Shown here in pieces: positions 42,341 through 51,101 of a stretch of 64,000 nt of DNA. A program made the translations under genes and the position numbers. Each line of letters opens with the position of its first letter. Positions within the stretch are counted from its first letter, which is position 1. Under the pieces are notes generated by a model. The model was not told the DNA's origin and ran no database searches. It worked only from the letters and a program-made list of their open reading frames with translations. The DNA is from Streptomyces sp. NRRL S-337 (lineage in GTDB: Bacteria > Actinomycetota > Actinomycetes > Streptomycetales > Streptomycetaceae): assembly GCF_000720175.1 (NCBI RefSeq), contig NZ_JOIX01000032.1:1-64000 (forward strand). The letters run 5' to 3'.

Positions 42341-43012
42341 TCACCCGTGGACCGACTCCGGCCCCATCTCCCACATCAGGCACTCCGCGGCCGCCAGCGC
42401 CGTCATCTCCAGCCCGGTCCGGTCCGTGATCCGCGCCGCGTCGCCCGCCTCCAGGCGCTGCCCACCGATCCTGACCGCTCCCCGCACGACGTGCACGTAC
42501 ACCCGCTCCGCGTCCGGGACGGCGGTGCGCTCGCCGTCCGTGAGGCGGCGCACATGCAGCAGGGCGCCGGCCCGCTGGACCGCGTACGGCGTGCCGTCGG
42601 CGATGCCGCGGACGATCTCGTACGCCGGCTCTCCGCCGAATTCGTGCGGGGCCAGCCACATCTGGACGAAGCGCAGCGGGGCCCCGCCCGCGTTGCGCTC
42701 CACGTGCCGCACGCCGCCGGCGGAGCTGAGCCGCTGGAGATCGCCGGGCCGTACGGTGGTCTCGTGGCCGGCCGAGTCGCGGTGGGTCAGCTCACCTTCG
42801 ACCACCCAGGTCACGATCTCGGTGTCACGGTGCGGATGCTCGTCGAAGCCGGCACCGGCCGCCAGCCGCTCCTCATTGCAGGCGATAAGTGCACCGAAGC
42901 GCAGATTGTCCGGGTCGAAGTGGGGCCCGAAGGAGAATGCGTGGAGTGACTCGATCCCGGCCTCCGGATCGCCGCCCCGATAGCGTTCCTCGCCCCTGCG
43001 CACCTGAATCAT
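42341..43012 (-). CDS. Pirin family protein
   Basis: The 223-residue bicupin starts MIQVRRGEERYRGGDPEAGI and has the metal-binding HPHRDTEIVTWVVEGELTHRDS with further ligands in GVRHVERNAG. Some pirins are quercetinases and others are iron-dependent regulators; the sequence does not decide. The ATG at 43012 is set by homology. TACCGT (complement of 43019-43024) lies six bases upstream, so it is probably leaderless and divergent from fasR with 57 bp between start codons. Confidence 0.92.
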   Translation of the reverse strand: MIQVRRGEERYRGGDPEAGIESLHAFSFGPHFDPDNLRFGALIACNEERLAAGAGFDEHPHRDTEIVTWVVEGELTHRDSAGHETTVRPGDLQRLSSAGGVRHVERNAGGAPLRFVQMWLAPHEFGGEPAYEIVRGIADGTPYAVQRAGALLHVRRLTDGERTAVPDAERVYVHVVRGAVRIGGQRLEAGDAARITDRTGLEMTALAAAECLMWEMGPESVHG

Positions 43013-43069
43013 GGGCCCACGGTAGCCCCGCCCCCTCACCTCCTCGCCCCGATAGTGCAGGCTTGTCCC

Positions 43070-44254
43070 GTGTCTGAACCCGCATCGCGCGACGCGCACC
43101 CGCACTCCGCGACCCTCCGGCGCCTGGAGAATTCCTCCGGCACGCTGGCGGCCGCGGCCATCGCCCGCATGGACGCCACGCTGCCGTGGTACCGCGCGAT
43201 GCCCCCGGAGAACCGCTCCTGGATCGGCCTGGTCGCCCAGGCCGGTATCGCCGCGTTCACCGAGTGGTTCCGGCATCCGGAGACCCCGCAGGCGATCAGC
43301 ACCGACGTCTTCGGCACCGCGCCGCGCGAGCTGACCCGGGCGATCACGCTGCGCCAGACCGTGGAGATGGTCCGGACGACCATCGAGGTCATGGAGGCGG
43401 CGATCGACGAGGTCGCGGCCCCCGGCGACGAGTCCGTGCTGCGCGAGGCGCTCCTGGTCTACGCCCGGGAGATCGCCTTCGCCACCGCCCAGGTGTACGC
43501 GCAGGCCGCCGAGGCCCGCGGCGCCTGGGACGCCCGCCTGGAGTCGCTGGTGGTCAACGCGGTGCTCTCCGGAGAGGCCGACGAGGGCGCGGTCTCCCGG
43601 GCGGCGGCGCTGGGCTGGAACTCCCCCGAGCACGTGTGTGTGGTGCTGGGCACCGCCCCGGACGGCGACAGCGAGCTGACCGTGGAGGCGATCCGGCGGG
43701 CCGCCCGGCACGCCAAGCTGCAGGTGCTGACCGGGGTGCTGGGCACGCGCCTGGTGGTGATCGCGGGCGGTTCGGACAATCCGCTCAAGGCGGCGAAGGC
43801 GCTGATCGGCCCGTATGCCGCCGGCCCCGTGGTGGCCGGCCCGGTGGTCTCCGACCTCCTGGCGGCGACCCGTTCCGCGCAGGCCGCGGCGGCCGGTCTG
43901 CGGGCGTGCGCGGCCTGGCCGGACGCACCGCGCCCGGTGCTCGCGGACGATCTGCTTCCGGAACGTGCGATGGCCTCGGACCCGGTCGCGCGGGAGCAGT
44001 TGGTGGAGGAGATCTACAGACCACTGGAGGAAGCCGGGTCGGCGCTCCTGGAGACGCTGAGCGTCTATCTTGAGCAGGCGAGCAGTCTGGAGGGCGCGGC
44101 CCGGATGCTGTTCGTCCATCCCAACACCGTGCGCTATCGGCTGCGACGTGTGACGGACGTCACCGGGTGGTCACCCTCCGATGTGCGCTCGGCCTTCACC
44201 CTCCGTATCGCGCTGATTCTGGGGCGTCTGGCTGACGGTGAGGCGCAACTCTAG
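43070..44254 (+). CDS. fasR: FasR, PucR-type transcriptional activator of the fatty acid synthase operon
   Basis: The 394-residue protein has a long N-terminal part (RMDATLPWYRAMPPENRSWI, FGTAPRELTRAITLRQTVEM) and a C-terminal PucR helix-turn-helix (SSLEGAARMLFVHPNTVRYR). It closely resembles S. coelicolor FasR (SCO2386, by memory), shown by Arabolaza and colleagues to activate fabD-fabH-acpP-fabF. It lies 89 bp upstream of fabD in the same orientation. The GTG at 43070 is preferred over ATG 43055 on homology and because CAGGCT lies six bases upstream (leaderless). The 44255-44343 gap should hold the FasR site; I could not place it. Confidence 0.92.
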   Translation: MSEPASRDAHPHSATLRRLENSSGTLAAAAIARMDATLPWYRAMPPENRSWIGLVAQAGIAAFTEWFRHPETPQAISTDVFGTAPRELTRAITLRQTVEMVRTTIEVMEAAIDEVAAPGDESVLREALLVYAREIAFATAQVYAQAAEARGAWDARLESLVVNAVLSGEADEGAVSRAAALGWNSPEHVCVVLGTAPDGDSELTVEAIRRAARHAKLQVLTGVLGTRLVVIAGGSDNPLKAAKALIGPYAAGPVVAGPVVSDLLAATRSAQAAAAGLRACAAWPDAPRPVLADDLLPERAMASDPVAREQLVEEIYRPLEEAGSALLETLSVYLEQASSLEGAARMLFVHPNTVRYRLRRVTDVTGWSPSDVRSAFTLRIALILGRLADGEAQL

Positions 44255-44343
44255 ACTTTTGTCGGAGACCAACAATTCCCCCGATGGTTCTTCGTCCTTG
44301 TCCCCACGGGCGGGCGGAACCACCCACAAGAGAGAGTGTGAGG

Positions 44344-45306
44344 GTGCTCGTACTCGTCGCTCCCGGCCAAGGCGCCCAGACGCCCGGCTTCCTGACCCCA
44401 TGGCTCGACCTCCCCGGTGTCGAAGACCGGCTCCGTGAGTGGTCGGCCGCCATCGACCTCGACCTGGTCCACTACGGCACGAAGGCGGACGAAGAGGAAA
44501 TCCGCGACACCGCGGTGGCGCAGCCGCTGCTGGTGGCGTCCGCTCTGATCTCCACCCGTCAGCTGTTCGCGACGGCCGACGACTTCTCCGCCAAGGTCGG
44601 TGCCGCGGCCGGCCACAGCGTCGGTGAGCTCGCTGCCGCCGCGCTGACCGGCACGCTCTCCGACGAGGCCGCGATGGGGCTGGTACGCCGCCGCGGCCTG
44701 GCGATGGCCGAGGCCGCCGCCGTCACCGAAACCGGCATGGCCGCCCTCCTGGGTGGCGACGAGGCCGTCGTGCTCCCCCATCTGGAGCGACTGGGCCTGA
44801 CCCCGGCGAACGTCAACGGCGCCGGCCAGATCGTCGCGGCCGGCACCGCCGAGCAGATCGCCGCGCTGGTCGAGAACAAGCCGGAGGGCACTCGCCGGGT
44901 CGTACCGCTGAAGGTGGCCGGCGCGTTCCATACTCACCACATGGCACCCGCCGTCTCCGCGCTGGAATCCGCGACCGCTTCGCTGTCGGTCGCCGATCCG
45001 CACACCCGCTACGTCTCCAACAAGGACGGGCAGCTGGTCTCCTCCGGCCAGGAACTGGTGCAGCGGCTGGTCGGCCAGGTGGCCAACCCCGTGCGCTGGG
45101 ACCTGTGCATGGAGACCTTCAAGGCGCTCGGCGTCACCGCGCTCATCGAGGCCGCCCCCGGCGGCACGCTCACCGGCCTGGCCAAGCGCGCCCTGCCCGG
45201 CGTGCGGACCCTCGCCCTCAAGTCGCCCGACGACCTCGACGCGGCCCGCACGCTGATCGCCGAGGCGTCCGCCGCCACCGCAGCTGGCTCGGCACCGGTC
45301 GAATAG
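44344..45306 (+). CDS. fabD: Malonyl-CoA:ACP transacylase
   Basis: The 320-residue enzyme has the nucleophile Ser92 in GHSVGEL, Arg in VRRRGLAMAEA, and the partner His196 in AGAFHTHHM. It loads malonyl groups onto AcpP for fatty acid synthesis and, in Streptomyces, may serve polyketide synthases too. The GTG at 44344 (VLVLVAPGQGAQTPGF) is chosen on homology with AGAGAG upstream; GTG 44338 is in frame. First gene of fabD-fabH-acpP-fabF; fabH follows after 13 bp. Confidence 0.97.
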   Translation: MLVLVAPGQGAQTPGFLTPWLDLPGVEDRLREWSAAIDLDLVHYGTKADEEEIRDTAVAQPLLVASALISTRQLFATADDFSAKVGAAAGHSVGELAAAALTGTLSDEAAMGLVRRRGLAMAEAAAVTETGMAALLGGDEAVVLPHLERLGLTPANVNGAGQIVAAGTAEQIAALVENKPEGTRRVVPLKVAGAFHTHHMAPAVSALESATASLSVADPHTRYVSNKDGQLVSSGQELVQRLVGQVANPVRWDLCMETFKALGVTALIEAAPGGTLTGLAKRALPGVRTLALKSPDDLDAARTLIAEASAATAAGSAPVE

Positions 45307-45319
45307 GAGTCCGAAGCGC

Positions 45320-46366
45320 ATGACCTCGAAGATCAAGCCCTCCAAGGGCGCTCCGTACGCCCGGATCATGGGCGTCGGCGGCTACCGGCCGACCCGTGTC
45401 GTGCCCAACGACGAGATCCTCAAGCACATCGACTCGTCCGACGAGTGGATCCGCTCGCGGTCCGGCATCGCGACCCGCCACTGGGCGGGCCCCGAGGAGA
45501 CCGTGGCGCAGATGTCGGTCGAGGCGTCCGGCAAGGCCATCGCCGACGCCGGCATCACGCCCGAGCAGATCGGCGCCGTGATCGTCTCCACCGTCTCGCA
45601 CTTCAAGCAGACCCCGGCGATCGCGACCGAGATCGCGCACCGCATCGGCGCCGGCAAGCCGGCCGCCTTCGACATCTCGGCGGGCTGCGCGGGCTTCGGC
45701 TACGGACTGACCCTCGCCAAGGGCCTGGTGACGGAGGGTTCGGCGGAGTACGTCCTGGTCATCGGCGTCGAGCGACTGTCGGACCTGACCGACCTGGAGG
45801 ACCGTGCGACGGCCTTCCTGTTCGGTGACGGAGCCGGCGCGGTGGTCGTCGGCCCGGCCAACGAGCCGGAGATCGGCCCGACGGTCTGGGGCTCGGAGGG
45901 CGACAAGGCCGAAACGATCAAGCAGACCCTCGGCTGGGACGTCTACCGTTCCACGCCGGTCCCCGGAGGCGACGGGCCCGAGGCGCGCCCCGCCCTGGAG
46001 GAGATCCGGTACCCCGCCATCACCCAGGAGGGCCAAGCGGTCTTCCGGTGGGCGGTGTTCGAGATGGCGAAGGTCGCCCAGCAGGCGCTGGACGCGGCCG
46101 GAGTCAGCCCGGACGACCTGGACGTCTTCATCCCGCACCAGGCCAACATGCGGATCATCGACTCGATGGTGAAGACTCTGAAGCTGCCGGAGAGCGTGAC
46201 GGTCGCCCGCGACGTGGAGACCACCGGCAACACCTCGGCCGCCTCCATTCCGCTCGCCATGGAGCGGCTGTTGGCGACCGGACAGGCCAAGAGCGGCGAC
46301 ACCGCGCTGGTCATCGGCTTCGGGGCGGGTCTCGTGTACGCCGCGACGGTCGTTACCCTCCCCTAG
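45320..46366 (+). CDS. fabH: Beta-ketoacyl-ACP synthase III
   Basis: The 348-residue thiolase-fold protein has the full KAS III triad: Cys123 in DISAGCAGFGYG, His273 in FIPHQANMRIID and Asn304 in TTGNTSAAS. It condenses an acyl-CoA starter with malonyl-ACP and so sets straight versus branched starter units, important in Streptomyces. AGGAG lies 9 bases before the ATG. Tightly linked to fabD; the gap to acpP is 105 bp and structured. Confidence 0.97.
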   Translation: MTSKIKPSKGAPYARIMGVGGYRPTRVVPNDEILKHIDSSDEWIRSRSGIATRHWAGPEETVAQMSVEASGKAIADAGITPEQIGAVIVSTVSHFKQTPAIATEIAHRIGAGKPAAFDISAGCAGFGYGLTLAKGLVTEGSAEYVLVIGVERLSDLTDLEDRATAFLFGDGAGAVVVGPANEPEIGPTVWGSEGDKAETIKQTLGWDVYRSTPVPGGDGPEARPALEEIRYPAITQEGQAVFRWAVFEMAKVAQQALDAAGVSPDDLDVFIPHQANMRIIDSMVKTLKLPESVTVARDVETTGNTSAASIPLAMERLLATGQAKSGDTALVIGFGAGLVYAATVVTLP

Positions 46367-46368
46367 GC

Positions 46369-46422
46369 AAGATCTGCGCAGCACCGTCCGTCTCCGGACG
46401 TGCCGGTCGCCGCACGGATCTT
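46369..46422 (+). promoter_or_regulatory. Structured fabH-acpP intergenic element
   Basis: AAGATC at 46369-46374 pairs with GATCTT at 46417-46422, and GTCCG-TCTC-CGGAC forms an inner hairpin at 46386-46399. After it, a TTAAAAT stretch and AAGGAG lead to acpP. The fold could process, stabilise or attenuate the transcript so that acpP is made in excess; a separate acpP promoter is equally possible. Confidence 0.45.
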
Positions 46423-46471
46423 CACCGCAAGTAACGCAGTTTCCCCTTAAAATGACCGAAGGAGCGCCATC

Positions 46472-46720
46472 ATGGCCGCCACTCAGGAAGAGATCGTTGC
46501 CGGTCTCGCCGAGATCGTGAACGAGATCGCCGGGATCCCCACCGAGGACGTCCAGGTGGACAAGTCCTTCACCGACGACCTGGACGTTGACTCGCTGTCC
46601 ATGGTCGAGGTCGTCGTCGCCGCCGAAGAGCGCTTCGACGTGAAGATCCCGGACGACGACGTCAAGAACCTCAAGACCGTCGGCGACGCGACCGACTACA
46701 TCCTCAAGCACCAGAGCTGA
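46472..46720 (+). CDS. acpP: Acyl carrier protein
   Basis: The 82-residue acidic protein has the phosphopantetheine attachment serine, Ser41, in LDVDSLSMVEVV. It carries growing acyl chains between the type II fatty acid synthase enzymes. AAGGAGCGCC precedes the ATG. It sits between fabH and fabF as in S. coelicolor. Confidence 0.97.
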   Translation: MAATQEEIVAGLAEIVNEIAGIPTEDVQVDKSFTDDLDVDSLSMVEVVVAAEERFDVKIPDDDVKNLKTVGDATDYILKHQS

Positions 46721-46797
46721 TCCAGCTCCCGCGCATGTCGCCACCCCGCGGTGGCGCCGTCGATTCAGACCCCTCTACCCGTGGAGTAAGAATTCCC

Positions 46798-48063
46798 GTG
46801 AACACGACCAATCGCACCGTGGTCGTCACCGGTATCGGCGCAACCACACCGCTGGGTGGCGACAGCGCTTCGACCTGGGAGGCCCTGCTCGCCGGACGCT
46901 CCGGCGTGAGCACCCTCGACCAGGACTGGGCCGCCGAGCTGCCCGTCCGCATCGCCGGGCAGATCGCCGTTGAGCCGTCCGAGATCATCCCGCGGCCGCA
47001 GGCCCGCAAGCTGGACCGCTCGGCGCAGTTCGCGCTCGTCGCGGCCCAGGAAGCCTGGAAGGACGCGGGCTTCACCGCCAAGGCGGGCGAGGACACGTCG
47101 GTCAACCCCGACCGTCTGGGCGCCGTCATCGCCTCCGGCATCGGTGGTGTGACGACCCTGCTCGACCAGTACGACGTGCTCAAGGAGAAGGGCGTACGCC
47201 GCGTCTCCCCGCACACCGTGCCGATGCTGATGCCGAACTCGCCGTCAGCCAACGTCGGCATCGAGTTCAACGCCCGCGCCGGTGTGCACACGCCGGTCTC
47301 GGCGTGCGCGTCGGGCGCCGAGGCCATCGGCTACGCCATCGAGATGATCCGCTCGGGCCGCGCCGACGTCGTCGTCGCCGGTGGCACGGAAGCCGCCATC
47401 CACCCGCTGCCGATCGTCGCGTTCGGCAACATGATGGCGATGTCCAAGAACAACGACGACCCGCAGGGCGCCTCCCGCCCGTGGGACGTCGACCGCAACG
47501 GCTTCGTGCTCGGCGAGGGCGCCGGCGTGATCATCCTGGAGTCCGAGGAGCACGCCAAGGCCCGCGGAGCCACGATCTACGCCGAGGCCATCGGCCAGGG
47601 CATCTCCGCCGACGCACACCACATCACGCAGCCCGAGCCGTCCGGCAACGGCATCGCGGCGGCGCTGACGAACCTGCTCGACAACACCGGTCTCAACCCG
47701 GCGGAGATCGTGCACGTGAACGCGCACGCGACGTCGACCCCGGCCGGTGACGTCGGTGAGCTCAGGGCGCTGCGCAAGGCGTTCGGTGACGACGTCGATC
47801 ACATGGCCATCACCAGCACGAAGTCGATGACCGGCCACCTCCTGGGCGGCGCGGGCGGCATCGAGACGGTGGCCACGATCCTCGCGCTCAAGAACCGCAT
47901 CGCCCCGCCGACGATCAACATCGACCAGCTCGACCCGGAGGCCGACGCGGACATCGTCCGCGGCGAGGCCCGCAAGCTGCCGGCCGAGGGCACGATCGCA
48001 GCTCTGAACGACTCGTTCGGCTTCGGCGGCCACAACGTCGTGCTCGCCTTCCGCACGGTCTGA
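46798..48063 (+). CDS. fabF: Beta-ketoacyl-ACP synthase II
   Basis: The 421-residue KAS II has Cys170 in VSACASGAEA, His310 in VNAHATSTPAGD, Lys342 and His347 in STKSMTGHLLGG, the complete elongating-condensing site. It extends acyl-ACPs. The GTG at 46798 gives the family start NTTNRTVVVTGIGATTPLG; the open frame 63 bp ahead has no family match. A strong terminator follows, ending the fab operon. Confidence 0.97.
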   Translation: MNTTNRTVVVTGIGATTPLGGDSASTWEALLAGRSGVSTLDQDWAAELPVRIAGQIAVEPSEIIPRPQARKLDRSAQFALVAAQEAWKDAGFTAKAGEDTSVNPDRLGAVIASGIGGVTTLLDQYDVLKEKGVRRVSPHTVPMLMPNSPSANVGIEFNARAGVHTPVSACASGAEAIGYAIEMIRSGRADVVVAGGTEAAIHPLPIVAFGNMMAMSKNNDDPQGASRPWDVDRNGFVLGEGAGVIILESEEHAKARGATIYAEAIGQGISADAHHITQPEPSGNGIAAALTNLLDNTGLNPAEIVHVNAHATSTPAGDVGELRALRKAFGDDVDHMAITSTKSMTGHLLGGAGGIETVATILALKNRIAPPTINIDQLDPEADADIVRGEARKLPAEGTIAALNDSFGFGGHNVVLAFRTV

Positions 48064-48083
48064 GGCGCGCCGGTAGACGCGTA

Positions 48084-48122
48084 GGAGGGCCCGCCCGGTG
48101 ACGTTCACCGGGCGGGCCCTCC
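48084..48122 (+). terminator. fab operon terminator
   Basis: An 18-bp perfect stem (starting GGAGGGCCCGCCCGGTGA) with a CGT loop is followed by GTCTTTCC, 21 bp after the fabF stop. It also faces the convergent oxidoreductase gene. Confidence 0.93.
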
Positions 48123-48143
48123 GTCTTTCCCGGTCCGCTGCTC

Positions 48144-49034
48144 TCAGTCGTCGAAGCTGGCGAAGTACGCCGCGGCGCCGTCCTCGTCGCCGTGGCCCTG
48201 CGCCTCGGCCCGGCGGAAGCGCTCGGCGGCCGCCTCGGTCAGGTCCACCCGTACGCCGGCCCGGTGGGCGGCCTCGGTGATCAGACGGGTGTCCTTACGG
48301 GCGGCGGAGACGGTGAAGCTCGCGGGGTACTCACCGGAGAGGATGAGGTCGGACTTCATCCGCAGGTACGGCACGTCCAACGCCCCGCCGGCGACCGCCG
48401 CGAGCACATCGCCCGGGTCCACACCGAGTCCCTTGGCCAGCGCCATGGTCTCCCCCGTGCCGGTGATGAGGGTCATCACCCAGTTGTTGACGACCAGTTT
48501 GAGCCGGCTGGCGGCCCCGCTCGCGCCGTCCTCGCCCACCCACTGGGTGCGGCTGCCGACGATCCCGAAGACCCGCTCGGCGCGCTCCCGCACGTCCGGT
48601 GAGCCGGCCGCCAGAATCGTCAACTCCCCCTTCTCGGCAGGTGCCTTGGTGCCCAATACGGGGGCGTCGACGAACCGCAGTCCATGGTCGTCGGCGAAAC
48701 GGGCGAGCGGGTCGACCGCCTCGTCGCCCACGGTGCTCATCTGGAGCCAGAGGGCGCCGTCGGGCAGCGCCGGGGCGGCCTGCCGCACCGCGTCGAGGAC
48801 GGCGTTTCCGTCGAGCAGCATGGTGAGCACCACATCGACGCCGCCCACCGCCTCCGCGGGCGTGTCGGCGATCCGCACCCCGTCGGCCGCCAGCGGCTCG
48901 GCCCGGGCCCGGGTACGGTTCCACGCACGGACGTCCAGCCCGGCCCGGGCGAGGTTGCGGGCCATCGCCGTGCCCATGATTCCGGTGCCCAGGACGGCTA
49001 CTGACAGGGTGTCGGAAGAGTTGTTGTCGGCCAT
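48144..49034 (-). CDS. NAD(P)-dependent oxidoreductase (3-hydroxyisobutyrate dehydrogenase-like)
   Basis: The 296-residue protein has a Rossmann start (VAVLGTGIMGTAMARNLARA at 12-31), substrate-site TVGDEAVD, catalytic-loop LGTKAPAEKGELTILAAG and the catalytic lysine Lys179 in RLKLVVNNWV. It belongs to the beta-hydroxyacid/imine reductase group; substrate unknown. Its promoter is of the MerR kind (49041-49071) and its -10 TAGCGT lies six bases before the ATG, so the mRNA is probably leaderless. Control by the MerR protein at 40744-41235 is inferred from the shared operator. Confidence 0.9.
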   Translation of the reverse strand: MADNNSSDTLSVAVLGTGIMGTAMARNLARAGLDVRAWNRTRARAEPLAADGVRIADTPAEAVGGVDVVLTMLLDGNAVLDAVRQAAPALPDGALWLQMSTVGDEAVDPLARFADDHGLRFVDAPVLGTKAPAEKGELTILAAGSPDVRERAERVFGIVGSRTQWVGEDGASGAASRLKLVVNNWVMTLITGTGETMALAKGLGVDPGDVLAAVAGGALDVPYLRMKSDLILSGEYPASFTVSAARKDTRLITEAAHRAGVRVDLTEAAAERFRRAEAQGHGDEDGAAAYFASFDD

Positions 49035-49040
49035 GAGGGC

Positions 49041-49071
49041 ACGCTAAGTCTTAGAGCGCACTCCAGGGCAA
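49041..49071 (-). promoter_or_regulatory. MerR-type promoter/operator of the oxidoreductase gene
   Basis: On the minus strand TTGCCC (complement of 49066-49071) and TAGCGT (complement of 49041-49046) are 19 bp apart, with the dyad GGAG-TGCG-CTCT between. It shares the -10 hexamer, spacer length and core with the merR promoter at 41321-41351. Confidence 0.72.
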
Positions 49072-49153
49072 CCGGGGCGGTGTGTCGCCCTACGGACGCA
49101 GCGGTGGAAACGTCAGACGCCCTGGCGGAGGCAGCGCACGGGCGGGTGACACC

Positions 49154-49648
49154 TCATACGACCTGGTGGAGCCAGCGCACCGGGGCGCCCTCACCGGCGT
49201 ACCGGAAGGGCTCCAGTTCGTCGTCCCAGGGCTTGCCGAGGAGCTTGGCGACCTCGGCGGCCAGCTCGGTCTCGCCGCGCGCGGAGCGGGCGACGGCGGC
49301 GCGCAGCCGGTCCTCGGGGATCAGGATGTCGCCGTGGATGCCCGTGACGGCGTGGAAGATGCCCAGGTCGGGGGTGGAGCTGTAACGCTCACCCTCAGCG
49401 GTGGCGCAGGGTTCCGCGGTCACCTCGAAGCGCAGCAGGTGCCAGCCGCGCAGCGCGGAGGCAAGCTTGGAGGCCGTACCGGCCTCGCCCTGCCAGGAGA
49501 ATTCGGCTCTCCACGTGCCCGGCGACGCCGGCTGTCGGATCCAGTCGAGGTTGACGCGCACCCCGAGGACGCCCGCCACGGCCCATTCGACGTGCGGGCA
49601 CAGCGCGCGCGGAGCGGAGTGGACGTACAGAACTCCACGTGTCGTCAC
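49154..49648 (-). CDS. DUF3145 family protein
   Basis: The 164-residue protein matches DUF3145, an actinobacterial family commonly found by fatty acid genes: GVLYVHSAPRALCPHVEWAV, WTW-type core WRAEFSWQGEAGT, GWHLLRFEVTAEPC and KPWDDELEPFRYAGEG. Function unknown. The ATG at 49648 gives the usual start MTTRGVLYVHSA. Its location next to the fab operon is conserved to my recollection. Confidence 0.9.
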   Translation of the reverse strand: MTTRGVLYVHSAPRALCPHVEWAVAGVLGVRVNLDWIRQPASPGTWRAEFSWQGEAGTASKLASALRGWHLLRFEVTAEPCATAEGERYSSTPDLGIFHAVTGIHGDILIPEDRLRAAVARSARGETELAAEVAKLLGKPWDDELEPFRYAGEGAPVRWLHQVV

Positions 49649-49971
49649 CGGGACCTCCAGTGCGGTTCGAGGTTCGCCTTCCCCAGCGGCCTCGTGCCCG
49701 TTCCGGTTGCGGCCGGGACAGTTGCCATTCTGCCCCAGTGATCACTTCGGCACCAGCATGCGAGGTGACCTACAGTAAACACCATTAGGCGGAATTTGCC
49801 GCAAAAGGGACAGGAAATGACGTCATGTAATTTGTCTGTGCCGACCGCACGTGCCACTTTGGGTCACCGCCCGGCAGGCACGGGGCAAAGCTACCGCGCG
49901 GTGCCGGACGAGGGGGTGACGTACCGTCGGTACCCGAAGAGATATCACTCGCACGCCGGAGGGGACAGGGG
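49649..49971. promoter_or_regulatory. Divergent promoter region between DUF3145 and the SGNH lipoprotein gene
   Basis: These 323 bp contain no supported gene. The centre (49760-49850) is unusually AT-rich for this DNA, with CTACAGTAAACACCATTAGG and GACGTCATGTAATTTG, and probably holds promoters for both sides. GGAGGGGACAGGGG provides the ribosome site of the lipoprotein gene. Confidence 0.5.
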
Positions 49972-50901
49972 ATGACCCAGATCGATCGGCCCTTTCGCCT
50001 CCGTCGCCACGGTCGTCGCGCACGTCGCACACGCACCGTCACCGCTGTCTCCGCCGTCTCCGCCGTCTTCACCCTGCTGCTCGCCCTCGCTTCCTGTAGT
50101 GCCGGCGACAGCGCCCGTCCCCACTCCAGCCCGTCGGCCGGACGGCAGGCGAAACAGGCGTCCGCCTGGCGCACCCACCCCGGCTCGATCGCGGCGCTCG
50201 GCGACTCGATCACCGTCGGCTTCAACGCCTGCACCATCCTCTCCGAATGCCCCGAGGTCTCCTGGTCCACCGGCACCGACCCCAAGGTCGACAGCCTCGC
50301 CAGACGCCTGGTGAAACGTCCCGCCACCCACAGCTGGAACTTCGCCCGGGCCGGCGCCCTGATGAACGACCTGCCCGGCCAGGTAGCCGCCGCGGCCGTA
50401 CGGAAGCCCGAGCTGGTCACGGTCCTGATCGGCGCCAACGACGCCTGCCGCCCCAACGTCGGGGCGATGACCCCCACCGCCTCCTTCCGCGCCGACTTCA
50501 CGCGCTCCCTGAAGGCGCTGCGGCGCGCCCTGCCGCACACACAGGTCTATGTCGCGTCGGTGCCCGACCTGTTGCGGCTGTGGGCCGAGGGGCGCAAGAA
50601 CCCGCTCGGCAAGGAAGTCTGGAAGCTCGGCATCTGCGGCTCGATGCTGCGGGACCCGGACGACCTGACGAAGTCGGCCCAGGACCGGCGGGAGAAGGTG
50701 CGCGAGCGGGTCATGGCCTACAACTCGGCGCTGGCCGAGGTCTGCGGCAAGGACCCGCTGTGCCGCTTCGACCCCGCTGTCTTCGACTACCGCTTCAGCG
50801 GCCGCCAGTTGAGCACCTGGGACTGGTTCCACCCGGGCGCCGGCGGCCAGAAGGAACTGGCGGAACTGGCGTTCCGGACGATCACGCGCAGGCAGGGGTA
50901 G
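49972..50901 (+). CDS. SGNH/GDSL hydrolase lipoprotein
   Basis: The 309-residue precursor has a basic N-terminus, a hydrophobic stretch and a lipobox L-A-S-C42, so it is a membrane-anchored lipoprotein on the outside. The SGNH residues are Ser79 in LGDSITVGF, Asn156 in IGANDAC, and Asp284 and His287 in DWFHPG. It should be an esterase, lipase or carbohydrate deacetylase; the substrate is unknown. GGAGGGG precedes the ATG. Confidence 0.9.
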   Translation: MTQIDRPFRLRRHGRRARRTRTVTAVSAVSAVFTLLLALASCSAGDSARPHSSPSAGRQAKQASAWRTHPGSIAALGDSITVGFNACTILSECPEVSWSTGTDPKVDSLARRLVKRPATHSWNFARAGALMNDLPGQVAAAAVRKPELVTVLIGANDACRPNVGAMTPTASFRADFTRSLKALRRALPHTQVYVASVPDLLRLWAEGRKNPLGKEVWKLGICGSMLRDPDDLTKSAQDRREKVRERVMAYNSALAEVCGKDPLCRFDPAVFDYRFSGRQLSTWDWFHPGAGGQKELAELAFRTITRRQG

Positions 50902-51101
50902 CGGGGCCGGCCAGCGGGCGGTCGGTCCAGCGGGTCCGTTGGGCAGGCTCGTACCTTTGGGCGGGTGGGGTTCGGCGTGTTGGGCGGGTGATGCTCGGCG
51001 TGTTGGGCGGACGGTCTGCGCGTGGGCAGCGTTGCCCCGTGGGCGCGCGGCAGATCGCCTCCCCCAGGCATCGGCTCCCGACCAGGCATAGGCTCATGCC
51101 C

